Made by a program: the position numbers and the translations under genes. From NCBI GenBank assembly GCA_022739095.1, contig JAIJEI010000015.1:1-19932 (forward strand): DNA of 19,932 bases. The letters run 5' to 3'. This document shows positions 13,834 through 19,932 of this stretch, in pieces. Source of the DNA: Bifidobacterium sp. (GTDB lineage Bacteria; Actinomycetota; Actinomycetes; Actinomycetales; Bifidobacteriaceae). Each line of letters begins with the position of its first letter. Position 1 is the stretch's first letter. The notes under the pieces are model-generated. The model worked only from the letters and a program-made list of their open reading frames with translations, made no database searches and was not told the origin of the DNA.

Positions 13834-14985
13834 ATGAGTGAACATATCGACATCGACCACGAACTCATCACCATCCGCCACTACCTGCACGCCCATCCGG
13901 AGCGTAGTTTCCGTGAATTCGACACCAGCATCTATCTGACCGACCAGCTCAAGGCGCACGGCATCGAGATCCTGCACAACCCGCTGGAGACTGGTGTTGT
14001 GGGGCTCATTCAGGGCGAGGCCGGTCCCGGGCCGCGTATCGGGCTGCGCGCTGACATCGACGGCCTGCCCATCGTGGAAGACTCCGGACTGGAGTGCAGC
14101 TCCGTCAATGAAGGCGTGATGCACGGCTGCGGCCACGACCTGCACATGACCGGTCTGCTCGGCGCCGCCTTCTGGCTCGCCGAGCACCGTGACAAGTTCG
14201 CCGGCTCAATCAAGATTCTGTTCCAGCCGAGTGAGGAGACCGGCCAAGGCTCTCGCGCCATGATCGATGCCGGACTCGTGGATGACGTCGAAGCCATTAT
14301 CGGCACGCACAACAACCCCAACTATGCGCCCGGCCAGCTGGCCATCGGCGTTGAGCCGATGATGGCCGGCTGCGTGAAATTCCGCGTGACCCTCCACGCC
14401 CAAGGCACCCACGCCGGCTACCCGTACAAGGGCACCGGGCCCATCGAAGCGCTCGCCAGCATTATTCTGAGCCTGCAGACCATCGTGAGCCGCAACGTCA
14501 CGCCCTTCCACCCGCTGGTGCTGTCCGTCACCGAAGTGCACGGCGGCCATGTGTGGAACGTGGTGCCCGCCGAAGCCGGATTCCAAGGGACTGTGCGCTA
14601 TTTCCACAAGTCGGATGGCAATCTGGTCGGCCGCCGATTCAAGGAAGTGGTGGAACACACCGCCGAGGCATACGGTATCAGCGCCGACGTGGTCTGGGAT
14701 GACTTTCAAGACCCGCTGGTCTCCGATCCAGGTCTTGCCAAGGCCGTGGCGGCGGATGTCAACGACTACGCGCAGCTCGAACCGATACGTCAGTCGATGG
14801 CGGGGGAGGACTTCTGTGAATTCGCCAAGGTGACGTTGCCGGTGTTCGCATTCGTCGGTTCAAACGGCCAGGAAGGTTGCGCTGACTGGCATAGCCCGCA
14901 TTTCGTGGGCCTCGACGAATCCATTCCCACCTTCGTCAACTTCTACGTCAACGCCGCTCTGCGCGTGCTCAACGAGCTGAGGTAA
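13834..14985 (+). CDS. M20D-family amidohydrolase (N-acyl amino acid hydrolase type)
   Basis: This 383-residue cytoplasmic zinc or manganese hydrolase belongs to the group that includes hippurate hydrolase, IAA-amino acid hydrolase and N-acetyl-diaminopimelate deacetylase. The N-terminal motif HAHPERSFREFDT (19-31) is typical. Metal ligands are visible in MHGCGHDLHMTGLLG (Cys99, His101), PSEETGQG (Glu135 region), GTHNNP (His159) and a late His in DWHSPHF. The central dimerization domain has the HAGYPYKGTGPIEA segment. The substrate is an N-acylated amino acid or similar amide, not identifiable further. It follows the methionine importer but has its own start signals after a terminator. I see no signal peptide and no ribosome binding site. 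Confidence 0.9.
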   Translation: MSEHIDIDHELITIRHYLHAHPERSFREFDTSIYLTDQLKAHGIEILHNPLETGVVGLIQGEAGPGPRIGLRADIDGLPIVEDSGLECSSVNEGVMHGCGHDLHMTGLLGAAFWLAEHRDKFAGSIKILFQPSEETGQGSRAMIDAGLVDDVEAIIGTHNNPNYAPGQLAIGVEPMMAGCVKFRVTLHAQGTHAGYPYKGTGPIEALASIILSLQTIVSRNVTPFHPLVLSVTEVHGGHVWNVVPAEAGFQGTVRYFHKSDGNLVGRRFKEVVEHTAEAYGISADVVWDDFQDPLVSDPGLAKAVAADVNDYAQLEPIRQSMAGEDFCEFAKVTLPVFAFVGSNGQEGCADWHSPHFVGLDESIPTFVNFYVNAALRVLNELR

Positions 14986-15111
14986 ATCCTTTTCTGGCTC
15001 CCCTCTGTAGCCGAAGGCGAGGCGACAGCCGAACCAGATATGCGCGGGCTTCGCCCGTCCATAAGTGCAGGACGAGCTATCAGCGAAGCTGACTGAGGAG
15101 AGTGACATTCG
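14986..15111. repeat. Possible degenerate intergenic repeat after the amidohydrolase
   Basis: This stretch contains TGGCTCCCCTCTG near 14995, a hairpin CGGGC-TTC-GCCCG near 15039-15051, and TCAGC-GAA-GCTGA at 15080-15092 followed by CTGAGGAGAG. Paired CTCCCCTC/GAGGAGAG edges around a TCAGCGAAGCTGA core resemble, from memory, a dispersed intergenic repeat of bifidobacteria. Here it would be imperfect and interrupted. It may act as the terminator of the upstream gene. Confidence 0.4.
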
Positions 15112-15235
15112 TTCATTAGGTCGATTCATCGTCCATTAGGTCGGTGAACGGCGATACTGGTTGTTGGAATCGCGCCATTACAACGACTGATATCGTATTG
15201 CAGTGACCTAATGAACGCAAAAACGACCTAATGAA
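15112..15235. promoter_or_regulatory. Symmetric four-copy CATTAGGTCG array upstream of nadE
   Basis: CATTAGGTCG occurs at 15114-15123 and 15134-15143. Its reverse complement occurs at 15224-15233 (exact) and 15204-15213 (one mismatch). Within each pair the copies are exactly 20 bases apart, and both nested pairs share one centre at about 15173.5. The array ends 46 bases before the nadE -10. It looks like a multi-site operator for a dimeric regulator, or the ends of a small palindromic element. I recognise no known regulator for this motif. Confidence 0.6.
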
Positions 15236-15279
15236 TGACGCCAAGCCGGAAGAACAGGCAATCCAACGCCATACGCGGC

Positions 15280-15293
15280 TACACTAAGAAGCT
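15280..15293 (+). promoter_or_regulatory. -10 element implying a leaderless nadE transcript
   Basis: TACACT (15280-15285) lies 8 bases before the nadE ATG, the same spacing as for the amidohydrolase gene. No Shine-Dalgarno sequence precedes the ATG. A -35 element is not clear. Confidence 0.45.
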
Positions 15294-16991
15294 ATGACAC
15301 AGCTTCGCTTCGCACTCGCCCAGATCGACACTTGCGTCGGCGCGCTCGACGCCAACGCCGCCAAAGTGCTCGACTACTCCCGTAAAGCCGCCGCAGGAAA
15401 CGCCCAAGTGGTTGTTTTCCCGGAAATGACTCTCACCGGATACCCCATCGAAGATCTGGCCCTGCGCCGCACCTTCCGCCAAGCCGCATGGGACAAGGCC
15501 AACGAGCTCGCCGCCCAGCTCAACGACGACGGCCTCGGCGATCTGTTCGTGGTGGTTGGCACCGTGGGCACTGATCGTAAGACCTCCAAGCCGCGCAACC
15601 GACTGGTGGTATTGCATCAGGGCGTGGTCTGGGCCGGCTATGACAAGCACTTCCTTCCCAACTACGGCGTGTTCGACGAATTCCGTATCTTCTCCGCCGG
15701 CGACCGTTCCGTGACCCTCGACGTGGACGGCGCCACCATCGGCGTGGCCATTTGCGAGGACATCTGGCAGGATGGCGGCCCGGTGGCCGACCTGGCCACC
15801 AAGAACATCGATCTGCTGCTCACCATCAACGGCTCGCCGTATGAGGAAGGCAAAACCAACACCCGTTTCGAGCTCGCCCAGCGTCGTGCCGCCGAAGTCA
15901 ACGCCCCGGTCATCTACCTGAATCAGGTCGGCGGTCAGGACGACCTGGTCTTCGACGGCGGCAGCTTCGTGGTCGATGCCGACGGCACGCTTATCGAACG
16001 CAGCCCGATGTTCATGGAAAACCTGACGTTCTGGGACTTCGATTCCGCCGCCGAACATCAGGTCAAGGCCGAGATCGTTCCGGAACTCGACCCGGACGAA
16101 GAGGTATACACCGCCTGCGTGCTCGGCCTCAAGGACTACATGGCCAAGAACCACTTCACCGGCGTGACGCTGGGCCTCTCAGGAGGCATCGACTCCGCAC
16201 TGGTCGCCGCCATGGCGGCCGACGCATGCGGCGGCGAGAACGTCTGGGGCATCTCCATGCCCTCCATGTACTCCTCCGATGGTTCCAAAGACGACGCCGC
16301 TGACCTGGCCTCCAACATCGGTGCCCATTACAAGGTCCAGCCCATTGAGCCATTGTTCAACGCCTACCAACAGCAACTTGACCTCGACGGCGTTTCCGCC
16401 GAGAACCTGCAGGCCCGTATTCGCGGTGTGATCGTGATGGCCAGTTCCAACTCTCGCGGCCTGCTCGCCGTGGCCACCGGCAACAAGTCAGAGCTTGCCT
16501 GCGGCTACTCGACCATCTACGGTGATGCGGTAGGCGGCTACGCACCCATCAAGGACCTGCTCAAGACCCGCGTCTGGGAGATCAGCCGTTGGCGTAACAA
16601 GGCCGCGGCCGCAGGCGTCGGTATCGGTGGGCTCAAGATCGTGGGCAACGAGGACGGCAACACCGGCGTCCCGCTCAAGGACGGCGTGATGATTCCGGTC
16701 TCCTCCATCGAGAAGGCACCCTCGGCCGAGTTGCGCCCCGGGCAGAAGGACTCCGACTCCTTGCCCGAATACGCACTGCTCGACAAGGTGCTCGCCGCAT
16801 ACATCGAGCACGCGCACGGCCGCGCCGACTTGTTGGCCGACGGCTTCGACCAGTCCACCGTGGACACCGTGATGCGATTGGTGGACCGCGCCGAATGGAA
16901 GCGCCGCCAATACCCGCTGGGACCGAAGGTCACGGCCCTCGCGTTCGGCCGCGACCGCCGCCTGCCAGTCACCAACGCGTTCAGGGAATAA
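15294..16991 (+). CDS. nadE: Glutamine-dependent NAD+ synthetase
   Basis: This 565-residue two-domain cytoplasmic enzyme makes NAD+ from nicotinic acid adenine dinucleotide, ATP and glutamine. The N-terminal nitrilase-type glutaminase domain shows the catalytic triad Glu44 (VFPEMTLTGYP), Lys118 (YDKHFLPNYGVFDE) and Cys154 (VAICEDIWQDGG). The C-terminal synthetase domain has the ATP-pyrophosphatase P-loop LSGGIDSA at 295-302 and the later segments SSNSRGLLAVATGNKSE and STIYGDAVGGYAPIKDL. Length and order match the standard glutamine-dependent form. The ATG at 15294 gives the family-typical start MTQLRFALAQID. It is preceded by the symmetric CATTAGGTCG array, which may regulate it, and followed by a hairpin and a small gene. 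Confidence 0.96.
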   Translation: MTQLRFALAQIDTCVGALDANAAKVLDYSRKAAAGNAQVVVFPEMTLTGYPIEDLALRRTFRQAAWDKANELAAQLNDDGLGDLFVVVGTVGTDRKTSKPRNRLVVLHQGVVWAGYDKHFLPNYGVFDEFRIFSAGDRSVTLDVDGATIGVAICEDIWQDGGPVADLATKNIDLLLTINGSPYEEGKTNTRFELAQRRAAEVNAPVIYLNQVGGQDDLVFDGGSFVVDADGTLIERSPMFMENLTFWDFDSAAEHQVKAEIVPELDPDEEVYTACVLGLKDYMAKNHFTGVTLGLSGGIDSALVAAMAADACGGENVWGISMPSMYSSDGSKDDAADLASNIGAHYKVQPIEPLFNAYQQQLDLDGVSAENLQARIRGVIVMASSNSRGLLAVATGNKSELACGYSTIYGDAVGGYAPIKDLLKTRVWEISRWRNKAAAAGVGIGGLKIVGNEDGNTGVPLKDGVMIPVSSIEKAPSAELRPGQKDSDSLPEYALLDKVLAAYIEHAHGRADLLADGFDQSTVDTVMRLVDRAEWKRRQYPLGPKVTALAFGRDRRLPVTNAFRE

Positions 16992-16998
16992 ACATATA

Positions 16999-17020
16999 TT
17001 GCTCCCGCCAGCGGGAGCAA
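16999..17020 (+). terminator. Hairpin after nadE
   Basis: TTGCTCCCG (16999-17007) pairs perfectly with CGGGAGCAA (17012-17020) around a 4-base loop. It lacks a T tract and lies only 23 bases before the next gene, so it may stop transcription partially or just stabilise the nadE message. Confidence 0.5.
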
Positions 17021-17043
17021 GTAATACCGTTGAGGAGGTACCA

Positions 17044-17268
17044 ATGACAGACGATAACAAGAAGCAGTGGTATTTCAACACCGTTAAGAATCAGGCCGAG
17101 CTGGGCATGGTCTCACCGATCGAACAGCGCATGGGTCCGTACAAGACCAAGGAAGATGCCGAACACGCCTGGGACATCGTGGTGGACCGCAACGCCAGAT
17201 GGGAGGAAGAGAACCGGCGCTGGAAGAACTTCGGTGTGAAATCCGCGCAAGCGAACGATGAAGCCTGA
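17044..17268 (+). CDS. Small SPOR-like actinobacterial protein (74 residues)
   Basis: The protein is short, soluble and charged, with no signal peptide or membrane segment. The core WYFNTVKNQAELGMVSP followed by EQRMGPYKTKEDAEHAWDIV resembles a conserved family of about 70 residues in Actinobacteria, often labelled SPOR-domain or, misleadingly, methionine aminopeptidase. The aromatic start, the MGPY turn and the following alanine-rich helix are the shared features. The ATG at 17044 is fixed by an excellent GAGGAGGT ribosome binding site; the 15-residue upstream extension runs through the hairpin and is rejected. It lies 52 bases after nadE and may be co-transcribed by read-through. No function is established that I can name; the gene is very probably real. 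Confidence 0.75.
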   Translation: MTDDNKKQWYFNTVKNQAELGMVSPIEQRMGPYKTKEDAEHAWDIVVDRNARWEEENRRWKNFGVKSAQANDEA

Positions 17269-17324
17269 CGGCCAAAACTGACGGATTCGGTTCTGCTGTC
17301 AACCAAGACCAAACCGCTCATCAG

Positions 17325-17356
17325 ACCGCTCATACGAACATCACAGTATGAGCGGT
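17325..17356 (+). terminator. Hairpin after the small SPOR-like gene
   Basis: ACCGCTCATAC (17325-17335) pairs perfectly with GTATGAGCGGT (17346-17356) with a 10-base loop. A further ACCGCTCAT copy just upstream (17313-17321) could compete for the same right arm, allowing two alternative foldings. There is no T tract. Confidence 0.5.
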
Positions 17357-17399
17357 TCCCATATCTGGAGACGTGCAATAGTCCCATCAATACTTAGAA

Positions 17400-17446
17400 A
17401 CCATTGGAATGGTAGCGTTCACAAAAACAATGTGAGATAGTTCACT
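17400..17446 (+). promoter_or_regulatory. Rex/CRP-like palindrome and second inverted repeat upstream of pflB
   Basis: TGTGA-GATAGT-TCACT (17431-17446) is one base from a perfect TGTGA-N6-TCACA palindrome, the form bound by Rex and CRP-family regulators. TCACA at 17419-17423 adds a further half-site. Upstream, ACCATT-GG-AATGGT (17400-17413) is another inverted repeat. They lie 96-142 bases before the pflB ATG; a weak -10, TACACT, is at 17480-17485. Rex, the NADH/NAD+ sensor, commonly controls pflB and adhE, so it is my preferred reading. Confidence 0.5.
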
Positions 17447-17541
17447 CCCAATTTCAGCTTTTCTCAAGCAAGTGCCAACTACACTGGTGAACCAAGGGTT
17501 CCGTGAAGATGCGAAACCTACAACCCCATTTAAGGAGTGAC

Positions 17542-19917
17542 ATGACCGCAGTAGAAAATGCAGCTGTCTCCCAGGAGGAGCTCGACGCCAAGGCGTGGGC
17601 TGGTTTCACCGAGGGCAACTGGCAGAAGGATATTGACGTCCGCGACTTCATCCAGAAGAACTACACCCCGTACGAGGGCGACGAGACCTTCCTGGCTCCT
17701 GCCACCGAGAAGACCAAGCACCTGTGGAAGTACCTCGACGACAACTACCTGGCCGTGGAGCGAAAGCAGCGCGTCTACGACGTGGACACCCACACCCCGG
17801 CTGGCATCGATGCCTTCCCGGCCGGCTACATCGACTCCCCGGAAGTCGACAACGTGATCGTCGGCTTGCAGACCGACGTGCCCTGCAAGCGCGCCATGAT
17901 GCCGAACGGCGGCTGGCGTATGGTCGAGCAGGCCATCAAGGAAGCCGGCAAGGAGCCGGATCCGGAGATCAAAAAGATCTTCACCAAGTACCGCAAGACC
18001 CACAATGACGGCGTGTTCGGCGTCTACACCAAGAACATCAAGGTCGCCCGCCACAACAAGATCCTCACCGGTCTGCCGGATGCCTACGGCCGTGGCCGCA
18101 TCATCGGCGACTACCGTCGTGTTGCCCTGTACGGTGTCAACAAGCTGATCGCCTTCAAGAAGCGCGACAAGGACTCCATCCCGTACCGCAATGACTTCAC
18201 CGAGCCGGAGATCGAGCACTGGATCCGCTTCCGCGAGGAGCATGACGAGCAGATCAAGGCTCTGAAGCAGCTCATCAACCTCGGCAACGAGTACGGCCTT
18301 GACCTGTCCCGCCCGGCTCAGACCGCCCAGGAAGCCGTGCAGTGGACCTACATGGGCTATCTGGCCTCCATCAAGTCCCAGGACGGCGCTGCTATGTCCT
18401 TCGGTCGTAACTCCGCTTTCCTCGACTGCTTCATCGAGCGCGACCTCGAGGCCGGCAAGATCACCGAGACCGACGCCCAGGAGCTCATCGACAACATCGT
18501 CATGAAGCTGCGCATCGTCCGCTTCCTGCGCACCAAGGACTACGACAACATCTTCTCCGGCGACCCGTACTGGGCGACCTGGTCCGACGCCGGCTTCGGC
18601 GACGACGGCCGTCCGATGGTCACTAAGACCTCCTTCCGTCTGCTCAACACCCTGACCCTTGAACACCTCGGACCTGGCCCTGAGCCGAACATCACCATCT
18701 TCTGGGATCCGAAGCTGCCGGAAGGCTACAAGCGCTTCTGCGCCAAGATCTCCATCGACACCTCGGCCATCCAGTACGAGTCCGACAAGGAAATCCGCTC
18801 CCACTGGGGCGACGACGCCGCCATCGCTTGCTGCGTCTCCCCGATGCGCGTGGGCAAGCAGATGCAGTTCTTCGCCGCTCGCGTGAACTCCGCCAAGGCT
18901 CTGCTGTACGCCATCAACGGCGGCCGCGATGAGATGACCGGCATGCAGGTCATCGACAAGGGCGTCATCGACCCGGTCACCCCGGAAGCCGACGGCACCC
19001 TGGACTACGAGAAGGTCAAGAACAACTACGAGAAGGCTCTCGAGTGGCTGTCCGAGACTTACGTCGAGGCTCTGAACATCATCCACTACATGCACGATAA
19101 GTACGCCTACGAGTCCATCGAGATGGCCCTGCACGACAAGGAAGTGTACCGTACCCTTGGTTGCGGTATGTCCGGTCTGTCCATCGCCGCTGACTCTCTG
19201 GCTGCCATCAAGTACGCCAAGGTCTACCCGATCTACAACAAGGATGCCAAGAACCTCGAAGGCCACGAGTGCGAGTACGTCGAGGGCGCTGACGACGATC
19301 TGGTCGTCGGCTACCGCACAGAGGGCGACTTCCCGGTCTACGGCAACGATGATGACCGTGCCGACGACATCGCCAAGTGGGTTGTCTCCACTGTGATGGG
19401 ACAGGTCAAGCGCCTGCCCGTCTACCGTGGCGCCGTCCCGACTCAGTCCATCCTGACCATCACCTCCAACGTGGAGTACGGCAAGAACACCGGTTCCTTC
19501 CCGTCCCGCCACAAGAAGGGCACCCCGTATGCTCCGGGTGCCAACCCGGAGAACGGCATGGACTCCCACGGCATGCTGCCGTCCATGTTCTCCGTCGGCA
19601 AGATCGACTACAACGACGCTCTTGACGGCATCTCGCTGACCAACACCATCACCCCTGATGGCCTGGGTCGCGACGAGGACGAGCGCATCGGCAACCTGGT
19701 CGGCATCCTGGACGCCGGCAACGGCCACGGCCTCTACCACGCGAACATCAACGTTCTGCGCAAGGAGACCATGGAGGACGCCGTCGAGCACCCCGAGAAG
19801 TACCCGCACCTGACCGTGCGTGTCTCCGGCTACGCGGTGAACTTCGTCAAGCTCACCAAGGAGCAGCAGCTCGACGTCATCTCCCGTACCTTCCACCAGG
19901 GCGCCGTCGTCGACTGA
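17542..19917 (+). CDS. pflB: Pyruvate formate-lyase (formate C-acetyltransferase)
   Basis: This 791-residue cytoplasmic glycyl-radical enzyme converts pyruvate and CoA to acetyl-CoA and formate without oxygen. The active-site cysteine pair is Cys430-Cys431 in IACCVSPMRVGKQMQFF. The radical glycine is Gly763 in RVSGYAVNFVKLT near the C-terminus, where the activating enzyme PflA would install the radical. NSAKALLYAINGGRDE follows the cysteine loop as in E. coli PflB. Length and motif order are complete, so the gene ends within the window, with tandem TGA TGA stops. The ATG at 17542 is fixed by AAGGAGTG five bases upstream; the ORF's earlier ATGs have no such site. Codon use is highly biased as in xfp, suggesting strong expression. 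A pflA gene would be expected just past the window. Confidence 0.98.
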   Translation: MTAVENAAVSQEELDAKAWAGFTEGNWQKDIDVRDFIQKNYTPYEGDETFLAPATEKTKHLWKYLDDNYLAVERKQRVYDVDTHTPAGIDAFPAGYIDSPEVDNVIVGLQTDVPCKRAMMPNGGWRMVEQAIKEAGKEPDPEIKKIFTKYRKTHNDGVFGVYTKNIKVARHNKILTGLPDAYGRGRIIGDYRRVALYGVNKLIAFKKRDKDSIPYRNDFTEPEIEHWIRFREEHDEQIKALKQLINLGNEYGLDLSRPAQTAQEAVQWTYMGYLASIKSQDGAAMSFGRNSAFLDCFIERDLEAGKITETDAQELIDNIVMKLRIVRFLRTKDYDNIFSGDPYWATWSDAGFGDDGRPMVTKTSFRLLNTLTLEHLGPGPEPNITIFWDPKLPEGYKRFCAKISIDTSAIQYESDKEIRSHWGDDAAIACCVSPMRVGKQMQFFAARVNSAKALLYAINGGRDEMTGMQVIDKGVIDPVTPEADGTLDYEKVKNNYEKALEWLSETYVEALNIIHYMHDKYAYESIEMALHDKEVYRTLGCGMSGLSIAADSLAAIKYAKVYPIYNKDAKNLEGHECEYVEGADDDLVVGYRTEGDFPVYGNDDDRADDIAKWVVSTVMGQVKRLPVYRGAVPTQSILTITSNVEYGKNTGSFPSRHKKGTPYAPGANPENGMDSHGMLPSMFSVGKIDYNDALDGISLTNTITPDGLGRDEDERIGNLVGILDAGNGHGLYHANINVLRKETMEDAVEHPEKYPHLTVRVSGYAVNFVKLTKEQQLDVISRTFHQGAVVD

Positions 19918-19932
19918 TGACCAACCCCGCGA

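Noticed and set aside
12043..13874. Long minus-strand frames opposite metN and metI
   Set aside because: They are low-complexity shadows without start signals, opposite genes with complete motifs.
15112..15235. CRISPR array
   Set aside because: Copies are 10 bases long, in two orientations and symmetric about one centre, which is not a CRISPR layout.
17530..19896. A 788-codon open frame antisense to pflB
   Set aside because: It shows the same shadow effect from biased codons; the sense frame has every PFL motif.

Overview
The window looks like a Bifidobacterium chromosome, most likely close to B. longum. The right three quarters (about 5.1-19.9 kb) is GC-rich with strong G/C third positions. 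It carries xfp, the phosphoketolase that defines the bifid shunt, beside guaA, and pflB, which belongs to the same fermentation. No database was searched; names rest on motifs read from the translations.

Region 1, about 1-5100, is a lower-GC, Firmicutes-like accessory island. It holds a minus-strand arsenic operon: arsR, a DUF318-type permease, a short remnant, a Cys-rich thioredoxin-like protein, an ACR3 arsenite exporter and arsC. It also holds a small unknown gene with a perfect terminator and a frameshifted relaxase (MobV/Pre type) remnant. Both membrane transporters of the ars operon carry one in-frame nonsense codon each (TAG in ACR3, TGA in the permease), while arsR, the thioredoxin-like gene and arsC are intact. 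The island abuts the stop codon of guaA, whose 3' end is a well-known integration site. Repeated GTTATCAA-type motifs lie at both ends of the island. No integrase is visible here, so the island is a remnant or continues left of the window.

Region 2, 5104-9711, has guaA (minus) divergent from xfp (plus), with a 445-base intergenic region, a duplicated Shine-Dalgarno unit before xfp and a triple-hairpin 3' end. A Cof-type HAD phosphatase converges on xfp.

Region 3, 10734-13810, is a methionine ABC importer (metQ-metN-metI). The substrate-binding protein has a membrane anchor instead of a lipobox, a nested hairpin sits between metQ and metN, and metN and metI overlap by ATGA.

Region 4, 13834-17268, has an M20D amidohydrolase, glutamine-dependent NAD+ synthetase and a small SPOR-like protein. 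The first two look leaderless. Between them is a symmetric four-copy CATTAGGTCG operator-like array with 20-bp spacing, the least explained non-coding structure in the window.

Region 5, 17269-19917, is pflB (pyruvate formate-lyase) with a Rex/CRP-like palindrome upstream. Xfp makes acetyl phosphate and PflB converts pyruvate to acetyl-CoA and formate, so two main branches of bifidobacterial sugar fermentation lie in this window. I found no tRNA, rRNA, CRISPR array or intact insertion sequence.
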